Program-made: the position numbers and the translations under genes
In this document: in pieces, positions 1 through 8,210 of the stretch
How positions within the stretch are numbered: the stretch's first letter is position 1
Layout: every line of letters starts with the position of its first letter
The notes under the pieces: generated by a model
The model's input: the letters and a program-made list of their open reading frames with translations, nothing else
Told to the model about the DNA's origin: nothing
The model's database searches: none
Assembly (NCBI GenBank): GCA_937922925.1
Contig: CALAKU010000008.1
Location: 51,853 to 115,852, forward strand
Source of the DNA: an uncultured Arenicella sp.
Lineage (GTDB): Bacteria > Pseudomonadota > Gammaproteobacteria > Arenicellales > Arenicellaceae
Length of the DNA stretch: 64,000 nucleotides
Direction of reading: 5' to 3'

Positions 1-1
1 C

Positions 2-100
2 ATGCAAGCCTGTGTCACTAATAGCAAACTTTGTTCGACCACATCCAAAGCCGCATTTGAAACATTCATGGAGCGAAAATCGGCTTATCTCGGCCCGTAA
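2..100 (+). CDS. Possible C-terminal tail of a left-truncated ORF
   Basis: A reading frame enters from the left edge and stops at 98-100. It gives about 32 residues with no motif I recognise. A weak hairpin follows at 115-129, which fits the end of a gene. The stretch is too short to judge coding, so it may be chance. Confidence 0.2.
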   Translation: MQACVTNSKLCSTTSKAAFETFMERKSAYLGP

Positions 101-114
101 TTTTAAGTCCATCG

Positions 115-140
115 ACGGGCAAGCCCCGTGTTTTGTTATT
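115..140 (+). terminator. Weak terminator-like hairpin
   Basis: A five-pair stem (ACGGG / CCCGT, 115-119 and 125-129) is followed by a T-rich stretch, 130-140. The stem is short and the T run is broken, so this is only suggestive. If real it would end whatever gene enters from the left. Confidence 0.22.
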
Positions 141-151
141 CTTAAGTCGAT

Positions 152-643
152 ATGAAACTCAGGCCCATCACACTGCAAGATTCGTCTAGGATTGCCGAGC
201 TTTTGAACGACGAAGAGGTCACGAAATGGATGTCTAATATTGCCTATCCCTATTCACTTGACGATGCAATCGAGTGGATTAAAGCTTCTTCTGACAATAA
301 AAAGCTATGGCCGTATGCAATCATTGTTGATTCGCAACTCGTCGGCTGTATTTCTTATCAGAAGAACCCCGATTCAAAACTTGAGATTGGGTATTGGTTA
401 GGCAAAGAGTTTTGGGGGCGGGGCTTAATGACTGAGGCAATCGGCTTACTTTTGCGGCTGCCTGCGTTTATGGGCGTGAAAAACCCCAGCGAGTTTGAGG
501 TTATCGCAAGAGTGGTCGTGGAGAACAAAGGCTCGCAAAAGGCCTTGTTGAACAATGGGTTTGTAGAGCAAGAACCTTGTTTATGCGATAAACAAGGTGA
601 GCAGCTAGAGGCACTGCTGTTTTCACTAAGGATATCCCCTTAG
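152..643 (+). CDS. GNAT acetyltransferase, RimJ/RimL-like
   Basis: A 163-residue single-domain GNAT enzyme, predicted to transfer acetyl from acetyl-CoA to an amine on a protein or small molecule. The opening KLRPITLQD and the acetyl-CoA loop around residues 84-96 (GKEFWGRGLMTEA) match the RimJ/RimL-type subfamily. The NNGF segment near residue 144 is the usual C-terminal alpha/beta turn. The length is slightly short but normal for the family. It stands alone, with no operon partner. The substrate cannot be read from the sequence; ribosomal-protein or aminoglycoside-type acetylation are both possible in principle. Confidence 0.85.
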   Translation: MKLRPITLQDSSRIAELLNDEEVTKWMSNIAYPYSLDDAIEWIKASSDNKKLWPYAIIVDSQLVGCISYQKNPDSKLEIGYWLGKEFWGRGLMTEAIGLLLRLPAFMGVKNPSEFEVIARVVVENKGSQKALLNNGFVEQEPCLCDKQGEQLEALLFSLRISP

Positions 644-785
644 CGCTTGGATGCTCTGTGTGGTTTCACAAGCCGATGGTTGTGATTTGTGACTCTGATT
701 GGCCTTGTTTTGAGAAAGTCGCTTCTGGCGCTCGCGTTTAAATCGTCAAGAGAGGCTCGCAAGACTATGGCCTGCGCTGGCGGGC

Positions 786-1061
786 TTAAGCGGCGTCTGT
801 ATAAATATTGAAAGACGGGTTTTCTAAGTTTGCTGCCTTAACGTTTTTAACGAGCTCGCGGCGGAACTCATGAAACGCCTGCAAGAGTTCGGGGTTGTCT
901 GTCGTGGTTCCGCAGTTCACTACCCGGCGTATTACGTCTGGGTACTGCATTTTAATGTCGAGGCCGAATCTTAGTCTGGCCAAGCGAACAAACTGATTCA
1001 ACAGAATCACGGTTCTCGAGTTTAAGTCGATGACTTTGATCTCGCGTAAACGAATTTTCAT
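786..1061 (-). CDS. Hypothetical 91-residue protein
   Basis: I do not recognise this protein. It is 91 residues, basic and without membrane segments or signal peptide. It opens with KIRLREIKVIDLNSR and is probably mostly helical. A good ribosome site (AGGGAA) lies just upstream of the ATG, and composition looks coding. A longer frame lies antisense at 1030-1542, but that one mirrors the real lipoprotein gene at 1223-1870 and is not credible. The neighbour upstream, a DUF2959 lipoprotein, is in the same direction but 160 bases away, so co-transcription is uncertain. Confidence 0.6.
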   Translation of the reverse strand: MKIRLREIKVIDLNSRTVILLNQFVRLARLRFGLDIKMQYPDVIRRVVNCGTTTDNPELLQAFHEFRRELVKNVKAANLENPSFNIYTDAA

Positions 1062-1222
1062 AACTGTTCCCTACTTGCTTCACAGTTATAAAGTAGCAAA
1101 TATTCGCTGCAACGTTGGTCGCTATTTATTTAGACTAAAGTCGGAAAATAAGCCCCGAAAGCACGTATTTGTTTATATAGAGAAACAAAGTCTTAAATCC
1201 GGCACTCACTTTAGTCGCAGTT

Positions 1223-1870
1223 TTAGCTGCCCTGCATCGATTTTACAAAGCGTTGTGACTCAGCAATTGAAGCTTCCATTTGTTCGATCAAGAGGCTTAC
1301 TTTGGATTCGATCGACGTCAATTCACCGCCAATACCAGCAACAGCTCGAGCATTTAAATTGTGCTTTAGAAACAAGGTATTGTCTTGCAGGATTTGCAGT
1401 ACAGGTGTCACTCGCTCAGCAGAGGCCCGCATCTTGCCTAATATGGCTTGATAGCGTTGGCGCGTCGTCGCAAGATTGTTTGCGCTGGTGGTGCGTAAGC
1501 GGTCGCTGGTATAGGCCTTTAATTCTGCTTCCCACTCTCTAAAAAGATCTTTGGCAACCTGGTCTACCGCTTGAATTCGGTTGTTCAGTTGCTGCGCTTT
1601 CGCTTCACTTTTCTCCACGGCTTTCGCCATGGATTTGTATTTTTTCTCTAGCCCAGCCTCATTAACTTGAATCAATTCACTCAGCTCTTCGTAAGCACTT
1701 TTTACTTGGGCTTTAGTTTGCTCCTGGGTTTGCGTGGTTTTTTCAATGCGATCAACCAAAATATCGCGCTTGTGTACCCCAAATTGTTCAAGCGTTGAGT
1801 ATTGGGCGTTTTTGGCGACGCCGCAGGCGCTCAAAGTCAGGGTAAGAAAAATAGCCGTTAGCGCTTTCAT
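1223..1870 (-). CDS. DUF2959 family lipoprotein
   Basis: A 215-residue protein with a lipoprotein signal; the lipobox LSAC puts the acylated Cys at residue 16. The rest is soluble, charged and strongly helical, with coiled-coil-like heptads. It matches the DUF2959 family, whose function is unknown. The C-terminal segment with FLKHNLN followed by an acidic helix is shared with the divergent gene at 2022-2738, so the two are paralogues. The start has a good ribosome site (AGGAAC). It is likely anchored in the outer or inner membrane facing the periplasm; no Asp at +2 follows the Cys, which favours the outer membrane by the E. coli rule. Confidence 0.8.
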   Translation of the reverse strand: MKALTAIFLTLTLSACGVAKNAQYSTLEQFGVHKRDILVDRIEKTTQTQEQTKAQVKSAYEELSELIQVNEAGLEKKYKSMAKAVEKSEAKAQQLNNRIQAVDQVAKDLFREWEAELKAYTSDRLRTTSANNLATTRQRYQAILGKMRASAERVTPVLQILQDNTLFLKHNLNARAVAGIGGELTSIESKVSLLIEQMEASIAESQRFVKSMQGS

Positions 1871-2021
1871 GGTAATGCGTTCCTTTAGAGCTTCTTATTT
1901 TGTAGATTTATTGGATATTAACAAATTTGCGCGGTGGCATTTAGCTGTGCGTGTTACATTTTGTCAGGCATTGCGCGACGTCGCATGCTTATCTTTTGTT
2001 TGTGTTGTCGAGAAGCTATTT

Positions 2022-2738
2022 ATGAATTGGTTACTAAAAATATTGCCGTTGTTTTCAGATACGAAAGCCTTAAAAGGTAAAAAACGTTGGATAGGCTTAG
2101 TGCTGCTTTTGTTAACGACTTATCAAACGTTTAGCCCCAACGGCTATGGAGCAAAGTGGGGTATACCCAGCTACGATACGTTTTACCAAGAGCCGCGTGA
2201 TGTACTCATTACTCGAGTAGAGGCGGCCAGCGATGCGCAGGAAGAAACCGCAGAAGAGTTTCGTTCGGCCCTAGAAGAATTCAAAGCCGTCACCGGTTTC
2301 GATGGTGGCGACTTAGAAGCTCAGTTTAATCGTTTGAACGCAGCATACAAAAGCAGTGAGTCTTCAGCCCAAGACGTAACCTTTCGGGTCAATCGAGTGG
2401 TTGGTGCAACCAATCGCTTATTAACTGAATGGCGAGCCGAGCTGGATGAGTATCACGACCCCGCTATCAAGCGTCGAGCTGAGGCGCAATTCGATGTCAC
2501 TCGCCAACAAGCCGATAATTTGATTGCCGCGATGCGACGAGCCGAAAGTAAAACTGAGCCGGTCTTAGGCGCTTTTCGCGATCAGGTTTTGTTTTTAAAA
2601 CACAACCTGAATATGCAGGCGATCAGTTCATTGCAGCTTGAGAGCGCCAGCATCGAGCAAGACGTGTCTCAATTAATTGCCGAAATGGAAGCCTCAATAG
2701 CTGAAGCCTCTTCTTTTGTCGAAGCGCTGGCGAACTAA
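2022..2738 (+). CDS. DUF2959 family protein, membrane-anchored paralogue
   Basis: A 238-residue paralogue of the DUF2959 lipoprotein encoded divergently at 1223-1870. Here the lipobox is replaced by an uncleaved-looking hydrophobic stretch near residues 20-37 (RWIGLVLLLLTTYQTF). The shared core includes the DVLITRVEAA region and the C-terminal FLKHNLN. The frame is open from 1734, but the first 96 residues overlap the other gene and look non-coding, so I start at the ATG at 2022. Its TAA shares bases with the stop of the convergent gene at 2735-3150. Function unknown; a periplasmic helical role is inference. Confidence 0.78.
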   Translation: MNWLLKILPLFSDTKALKGKKRWIGLVLLLLTTYQTFSPNGYGAKWGIPSYDTFYQEPRDVLITRVEAASDAQEETAEEFRSALEEFKAVTGFDGGDLEAQFNRLNAAYKSSESSAQDVTFRVNRVVGATNRLLTEWRAELDEYHDPAIKRRAEAQFDVTRQQADNLIAAMRRAESKTEPVLGAFRDQVLFLKHNLNMQAISSLQLESASIEQDVSQLIAEMEASIAEASSFVEALAN

Positions 2739-3150
2739 CGTTGTTCGACCGTCATCTCAATAATGAGTTCGTCGCCATCTTGAATAACCTTGCCGTTTTG
2801 CTTCATCGCTAACTCGCCGTTGCCGACCTTTAAAGGTACGGCAAAGCTGCGAACCCGTGTTACGACTTTGCTTTGATCTAGTGCTTCGATATTCACATAG
2901 AGATAGATCGACGCTTCTTTTTCGGGTAACACCAGAGACGTAATAAGCGACGCCGAATTCTGCTCTAAGGTTTGTCGCTGAGTTTTTTCGGTAATGATAG
3001 CCCAAATACTGAGCTGTCCTTATGCTGAATTTGAATATCCGAAGAATAAAAAAGAGGATTTAAAACGGCGTACTCAAACCCTCTTATTGCTAACAATGTG
3101 TGTTGCCAGAAGTTGAACTCGATCGTAAGCAGCTTGCCTAAAGCTCGCAT
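2735..3150 (-). pseudogene. Hypothetical gene split by a one-base frameshift
   Basis: Two reading frames follow each other: 3150-2965 (ATG, RALGKLLTIEF...) and 2932-2735, whose frame is open further upstream without a good start. Adding one base in the run of six A (six T on the plus strand, 2983-2988) joins them into one protein of about 138 residues. The join reads smoothly (LPKK then TQRQTLEQ). I do not recognise the product; the second half looks beta-rich and ends in EMTVEQR. A homopolymer indel could be a sequencing error, a phase-variable tract or true decay. The stop codon overlaps that of the convergent DUF2959 gene. Confidence 0.5.
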
Positions 3151-3281
3151 GGGATTTCCATTCAGCTAAGGCAGCGACGCACCTAGCAAGTCTCGTCAAG
3201 GCTTGAAAAATTGGTCGCTACATACAAGCCTCGTTCGTTTTATACTCGGGCTTAAATATCCACGTAATCGCCGAAGCTAAA

Positions 3282-4238
3282 ATGGAGTCTCCAGACACTA
3301 AACCAAATTCATTATTCACTGGAATTCTTTTTTCATTAGGTGGGTATGCCGCATATTCTTCTCATGACGCGCTGGTTAAAGCATTGAGCGAGTACAGTGT
3401 TTTTCAAATACTGTTTTTCGCCATGCTCTTCACTTATGTGCCTTTTTCGGTGAGCCGAATTGTGTCGGCAAAGCCTTTGTCCATGCGCCCGATACATCCT
3501 AAGTTAGTGGGCTTGCGTGCCTTGCTGAGCGTGGTGTCGCTGTCGTTGGCATTCTCAGCTTTTGTCAGTTTGCCCTTGGTCGATGTCTATGTGATCCTAT
3601 TTTGCACGCCACTGATGATCTCAGTCTTGGCGGTTGTGTTTCTCGATGAACGCATAGCCTTTGTTCGTTGGATTTTAATCGTCTTAGGCTTGGTCGGTGT
3701 GTTGATCGTATTACGCCCATCAATCGAGAGTGTGCAGCTTGGACACCTATTGGCCTTAGGCGCAGCCTTTTCTAGCGCGGTATCGGCGATTATTGCGCGT
3801 AAAATTGGAAGCCAAGAGAACATGGCAACTATGATTCTCTTCCCATTACTCGCCACCATTTTGTTTACCGGAGCCTCGCTGTACTTCGTATACAAACCTA
3901 TGCCTTTGGAGCATTTGGCCATGATGTTCTGTGTCGGCGCCTTGGGCTTGGTAGGCCAGTATTGCATTTTGACGGGCTTTCGTAATGCGCCCGCAGCGTA
4001 TGTCGCACCGATGCAGTACAGTCAAATTATATGGGCCATGTTGTTCGGCTACCTTTTCTTTAACGAATCGGTTGATCACTGGGTCTTGATAGGTTCTGCA
4101 GTGACCATCGCATCTGGCATCGGGATCATATTGCGAGAGCGAGCCGTATCGAAAATACAAGCCAATTTGAACACGCGAAATGGTCGAGCGGTGGGCGCGC
4201 CGTTAATGAAGCACTCAGAGTCGGAACCGAAAAAGTAG
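3282..4238 (+). CDS. DMT-superfamily (EamA-type) transporter
   Basis: A 318-residue inner-membrane protein with about ten hydrophobic segments. They are arranged as two EamA repeats, the second starting near residue 150 (HLLALGAAFSSAVSAIIARK). This is the usual size and layout of drug/metabolite exporters in the EamA/RhaT group. The C-terminus is a short basic cytoplasmic tail. Substrates for this family range widely and cannot be told from sequence. It is followed after 66 bases by a small hydrolase in the same direction, and may be co-transcribed with it. Confidence 0.87.
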   Translation: MESPDTKPNSLFTGILFSLGGYAAYSSHDALVKALSEYSVFQILFFAMLFTYVPFSVSRIVSAKPLSMRPIHPKLVGLRALLSVVSLSLAFSAFVSLPLVDVYVILFCTPLMISVLAVVFLDERIAFVRWILIVLGLVGVLIVLRPSIESVQLGHLLALGAAFSSAVSAIIARKIGSQENMATMILFPLLATILFTGASLYFVYKPMPLEHLAMMFCVGALGLVGQYCILTGFRNAPAAYVAPMQYSQIIWAMLFGYLFFNESVDHWVLIGSAVTIASGIGIILRERAVSKIQANLNTRNGRAVGAPLMKHSESEPKK

Positions 4239-4304
4239 TATTGCGCAAACGTGTCTACAGACTCCAGGGTAAAGAGCTAGTTCAGTTAGAAAGTGCGATA
4301 GAAA

Positions 4305-5075
4305 ATGAAAATATTCGTGTTTAGCCTGCTGGTTTTGATGATCGTTCTTTACGCTGTAAGCGCACTGGGCTTGTTCTTTTTTCAACGGAACTTACTGTAT
4401 TTCCCTACTTTTGAATATGCTCATGACTTGCCTGTGTTAACGGTAGACAGCCAGCAAGAGCAAATCGAAGTTTTACTTATTAACCCAGGGCAGGAGCGAG
4501 CGATCATCTATTTTGGTGGTAATGCTGAGCCTGTGATTTTCAATCAAGAACCGTTTGCTCAATTGTTTGAGTCTCACACGGTTTATCTTGTCAATTATCG
4601 AGGGTATGGAGGCAGTACTGGAACGCCGAGCGAAGAGGCTTTATACCTAGATGCCTTGGCGGTTTACGATGCTGTGCAGCCGCATCATAAAAGCGTCGCC
4701 ACCATGGGCCGCAGCCTTGGCAGTGGCGTGGCTACCTATCTAGCCGTACAACGCGAGTTGAGCTTTGTTATTCTGGTAACGCCTTATGACAGTATTTCTG
4801 CAGTCGCGCAAAAGCGGCTGCCCATATTTCCTGTGTCGGTGTTGCTAAAAGACAAATTCAATTCTAAGGCCAGAGCCAAAAAGATAAGGAGCGATACCCT
4901 GCTTATTATTGCTGGGCAAGATCGAGTGATACCACCGGCTCATTCTTATTCTCTGAAAGACGCGTTCGCGCCTGAACTTGTTCGCTCGGTTGAGATTCCT
5001 TCTGCCAATCACAATAACGTGACTGCCGACCAAATGTATCAACAATCAATTCGCGAGTTCGTTGGCCGTTTTTAA
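4305..5075 (+). CDS. Membrane-anchored alpha/beta hydrolase (BEM46-like)
   Basis: A 256-residue alpha/beta hydrolase with one N-terminal membrane segment (about residues 3-25) and the catalytic domain behind it, probably periplasmic. The nucleophile elbow GRSLGS places the catalytic Ser at 137. Asp206 (AGQDRVIP) and His236 (SANHNN) complete a credible triad. This arrangement resembles the BEM46/ABHD13 group, whose substrates are mostly unknown. Its last 30 bases overlap the end of the convergent receiver-domain gene, so the two transcripts are antisense at their 3' ends. Confidence 0.85.
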   Translation: MKIFVFSLLVLMIVLYAVSALGLFFFQRNLLYFPTFEYAHDLPVLTVDSQQEQIEVLLINPGQERAIIYFGGNAEPVIFNQEPFAQLFESHTVYLVNYRGYGGSTGTPSEEALYLDALAVYDAVQPHHKSVATMGRSLGSGVATYLAVQRELSFVILVTPYDSISAVAQKRLPIFPVSVLLKDKFNSKARAKKIRSDTLLIIAGQDRVIPPAHSYSLKDAFAPELVRSVEIPSANHNNVTADQMYQQSIREFVGRF

Positions 5076-5573
5076 ATACTGTCGCAAATAGTAGGTGATG
5101 TTTCGTTTTATTTTTTTGGGTTCAGTTTTGCTAATGAAGTTTACATCGAGATTACTTTGCTTCGCATAGTAGCGGTGCACCACGCTTAGAAATCGATTCA
5201 TCGACGAAATCATCGTTATCGGCGTTTCTGGAGAAGCCGCTATGATTAGCTCGATCGCATTGTGCGCGCCTGTAATGCGGTGGTTTACTTTAACGAGCTG
5301 ATCGTGTGCCGCGCCATCACTGGTGTCGGGCAAGTTGCAATCCATTATTGCAAGCATGGGTTTTAAATTTTTTTGAAGGGCGTTTCGCAAGGTTTCCAAG
5401 TTGGATATTTTCACGATGCCTAAGGATTGCAATTTCACCTTGTCGCTTTGCGTCGTATTTTTATCACTCTGAAGCTGCTCTATTTCGTCACGAACCGCGG
5501 CGATCATCATCGCCATTTGATCTGGATCGTCTTCGATTACAAAAAGAGTTTTTTTCAGTGATTCATTTTTCAT
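5046..5573 (-). CDS. Stand-alone response-regulator receiver domain protein
   Basis: A 175-residue protein with a receiver fold and no output domain. Acidic residues at 14-16 (EDD), the likely phospho-acceptor Asp78 (AIMDCNLPD), a Ser/Thr near 123-124 and Lys149 (FISKTEP) line up with the canonical receiver pocket. There is an insert at about residues 35-52 (LQSDKNTTQSDK) that is longer than usual. With no DNA-binding or enzyme domain it would act through protein contacts, as CheY or Spo0F do. No histidine kinase is encoded nearby. The gene converges with the hydrolase at 4305-5075 and diverges from the membrane gene at 5748. Confidence 0.75.
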   Translation of the reverse strand: MKNESLKKTLFVIEDDPDQMAMMIAAVRDEIEQLQSDKNTTQSDKVKLQSLGIVKISNLETLRNALQKNLKPMLAIMDCNLPDTSDGAAHDQLVKVNHRITGAHNAIELIIAASPETPITMISSMNRFLSVVHRYYAKQSNLDVNFISKTEPKKIKRNITYYLRQYLKTANELAN

Positions 5574-5613
5574 TTTAGGTTCATTGATGTCGTTGCAAGG
5601 GCGCTGCCTAAGA

Positions 5614-5648
5614 CTAGTTTAAATCACGCCTGAGGCTAGTTTAAATCA
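5614..5648. repeat. Pair of 13-bp direct repeats, 22 bp apart
   Basis: The sequence ctagtttaaatca occurs at 5614-5626 and again at 5636-5648. The 22-bp period is close to two DNA helical turns, so both copies face the same side. They sit between divergent genes (receiver protein at 5573 and membrane protein at 5748), where a regulator would bind. That they are operator half-sites is inference. Confidence 0.45.
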
Positions 5649-5747
5649 AAACTGCTAAGAATATTTTTAATCAAGGTTAAATTGTATGAGAGAAGAAGCG
5701 AATAGCCAGCACTAAACCCATATAGAGCAACAATGTGGGGGCGCAAA

Positions 5748-6788
5748 ATGAGCTTATATTCAATTTCCAAAGATGTGGTCGTACCTGCCAAAACGCTATC
5801 TCCGTCGATCAGAGGTTTTAGCAATAACGGTGGCGTGGTTATCGATCAAGACGATCAAAAAACCAAGGTCGATCAAGCGATCGAAGCCTTAGTCAAATTC
5901 ATTCCCGTAGAGGTTGTCGCGCCATATTTGGCCGTTGTGCAGGCGATAAAGCAACAACAACTAAATGGTGTTTCGCTTGAGTTTGTCTACTGGTTTTTCG
6001 CGGCGCTAAGCGTTTTCTTTCTCGTAATTTTCAGTGTTTCTCGCGGCCTCAAAAATGCGTCGATACCGCCGGTTCCTATTTTGGTGTGGAAGAGTATCGC
6101 AGCGGTGATTGCGTTTTGTTGTTGGGCCTTGATCGTAGCTGATGGCGCTTACAGCGAGAGAGTGGGCCTAGCGGTGGCGACGATTCTAGCGCTATTGATT
6201 TCGCCCTTGCTGGTTGCTGTTGATGTGATAGCAGTGCATTTTCTTAGCAAAAAAGAACCGCAGGCCCCGAATGCAGCGCTGGTTCGAAACCTTTCTCGCT
6301 ATGGCTTTGAATTCGATGACGCTATGGTGAGGAATTTCACTCAATCGAGTAGCGTCGAACTTGCAAGCGCGGCCCAAACAACATCGCCCAGTAAATCAGG
6401 CGTGTTTCCGGCATATCATTTTGATGTACCGGCGGGCGCCACACTTCTGACATGGGTTGAGCCTATTTTAAATTCGGATGGCGCGGCACCATTGTATTCC
6501 GCCGAGCTGGATATCAAGGTTTTCGAAGGAGACAAGCTTGTTGATGAACGCCTGGTTGGCGTTGATGCAAATAATCCTCACCGTCACGTCCTTGGTAACG
6601 ATCCCAGATACTTTCATGAAGTTGATTTCGGGTTTGGGCGAACCGATGGCACTGGTTTGAAGATCGTTTCTAAAGTGGTCGACGATGCCGGGGAAATCAT
6701 CGGCGAGGTAGAAGAGCGCAAGGTGCTGTCTAGCACTTACTCAGGCGGCCGTGTGATGACGGATATTTTTATGAAGGCGGAGGCGTAA
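5748..6788 (+). CDS. Membrane protein with C-terminal soluble domain
   Basis: A 346-residue protein I do not recognise. An N-terminal region of about 70 residues is followed by three or four hydrophobic segments at roughly residues 78-160 (FVYWFFAALSVFF; AAVIAFCCWALIV; VGLAVATILALLI), and then a soluble C-terminal domain of about 170 residues that looks beta-rich (HFDVPAGATLLTWVEP). I chose the ATG at 5748 over an in-frame ATG at 5733 because it has a G-rich ribosome site eight bases upstream. The next gene begins three bases after its stop, so the two are almost certainly co-transcribed. An inner-membrane partner for that envelope protein is plausible but unproven. Confidence 0.72.
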   Translation: MSLYSISKDVVVPAKTLSPSIRGFSNNGGVVIDQDDQKTKVDQAIEALVKFIPVEVVAPYLAVVQAIKQQQLNGVSLEFVYWFFAALSVFFLVIFSVSRGLKNASIPPVPILVWKSIAAVIAFCCWALIVADGAYSERVGLAVATILALLISPLLVAVDVIAVHFLSKKEPQAPNAALVRNLSRYGFEFDDAMVRNFTQSSSVELASAAQTTSPSKSGVFPAYHFDVPAGATLLTWVEPILNSDGAAPLYSAELDIKVFEGDKLVDERLVGVDANNPHRHVLGNDPRYFHEVDFGFGRTDGTGLKIVSKVVDDAGEIIGEVEERKVLSSTYSGGRVMTDIFMKAEA

Positions 6789-6791
6789 ATT

Positions 6792-8194
6792 ATGAGTAAG
6801 AAAATAATCGCCTCCCTGAGTCTTATTGGTTTTGTCATGGTAACAACGACACAGGCCAATCAAGCAGAACAAGATCTCGAAAAGGAGTTAAACAAAAATA
6901 CGGCGGCAATTTTGACTTCCGGTGCAGGCTCGCTAAATCAATTGGGCGGATTGATCGATCAATTTTTGCCTGAGTTTGAGGTAAGCGGTTTTGCTGGAGA
7001 CGAGAATCAACCCTTATCAATAGAGCGAAATATTCAGCTTGGGCGGTTTGGGCGAGATGCTAAAGTTCAGGTGGTGTTCAATCGAGGGTCCGAAGTTCTG
7101 CCAGATATTCGCCTATGTTGTCGGACGAGCAAGCTACTCAGTTCGCAGCTGAGCTAAATGATACTGATGATTTTGAGCTTAATTTTTCGTATGAATTTCT
7201 TGGAAAAAAACTAGGTCGAAATGCAGCGCCGCATCTAAAGGACTTTAATGATATCTACAACAAGTACGTTAGCGAAGATCAAACTCTTCAAGATGCCAAG
7301 GAGAAAACCAATCAAGCAAAGAGGGCACTCGAATGCATTATAGTAGATCGATCGGCTATTAAATCTGACAACTATTGCGAGGATGGAGCAAGGTTGATGT
7401 CTCAAATTGACTCTACGACAGTAGAATTTGGCGGCGAAGATTATTGTTCAAAGTTGGTTGGCTTAGATAACGCCAATGTCGAGATGCGTGATGTTTGTAC
7501 TGAATTAGGTAAGGCGGTCGCGACTGAAACTACCACACGTAACGCCCTAGCTAAACGTAGCAACATCTCCACCTTTGGAGAACTTCTGAACAACCAACCT
7601 GAGCTTCAATTGAAGGCCTCATATCGAGATCGTGACGAGTTGATTGGGCCAGACGAACTTTCGATTCGCCTGAGTTATAAATTTGGTTCGGTTAACCTCA
7701 ATTCGTTAAGAAGACAAGTTCCGATACAGTCTTTGGCATTAATGACCGATCAAGATGCGATTAATGGGAACTTAAAGCGATACGAATCGCTGGCGAGCAA
7801 GGCCAAAAAGCTGAGATCGTCGGGGCAATTCATCGCGTCTATTGAGTATACCGACATTGATGATCACGTATTCAATCGCGATGAGCTTAGCTTTTTTAGA
7901 GCAGGCGGACAGCGCCTAACCGGCTCTCTAATGTATGGCTTGCCAATCTCGTATAACGCAGCTGACGATGTGCGTACACGCTTTGATTTAACCGCGCAAC
8001 TCGAGTTGCCGTTGGGGTCGACGCCGGGTGACGATCGGCTTGTGGCGACCGGCGTACTAACCTACAAAGTGAACAACAGTTTTTCTATTCCTTTGACGAT
8101 TCAGTACGCCAACCGCAGTGAGTTCTTAAACGACGACAACGATCAAGTATTCGCCAATATTGGCTTTAAATACGATTTTAGTTTTAAAGAATAA
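6792..8194 (+). pseudogene. Secreted, barrel-like envelope protein split by a frameshift
   Basis: Frame one (6792-7157) starts with a signal peptide cleaved near TQA/NQ at residue 22 and runs into the sequence EVLPDIR. Frame two (7115-8194) continues as SDEQATQFAAELND. A one-base loss near 7111-7114 explains the break; restoring it gives a single protein of about 467 residues. The C-terminal 100 residues alternate polar and hydrophobic residues and end in an aromatic-rich strand (FKYDFSFKE), as outer-membrane barrels do. The middle is charged with four or five Cys (around CIIVDRSA, NYCEDG, DYCSKL). I do not know the family. The break could be an assembly error, since both halves look well conserved as coding sequence. 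Confidence 0.62.
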
Positions 8195-8210
8195 TCGACG
8201 CTGTAGTCGC

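Noticed and set aside
1030-1542. A 170-residue plus-strand frame
   Set aside because: It is antisense to the DUF2959 lipoprotein, which has a lipobox, ribosome site and family match; this frame has no domain.
1734-2021. Upstream extension of the second DUF2959 gene
   Set aside because: It overlaps the divergent gene and its control region; the ATG at 2022 leads directly into the hydrophobic anchor and the family core.
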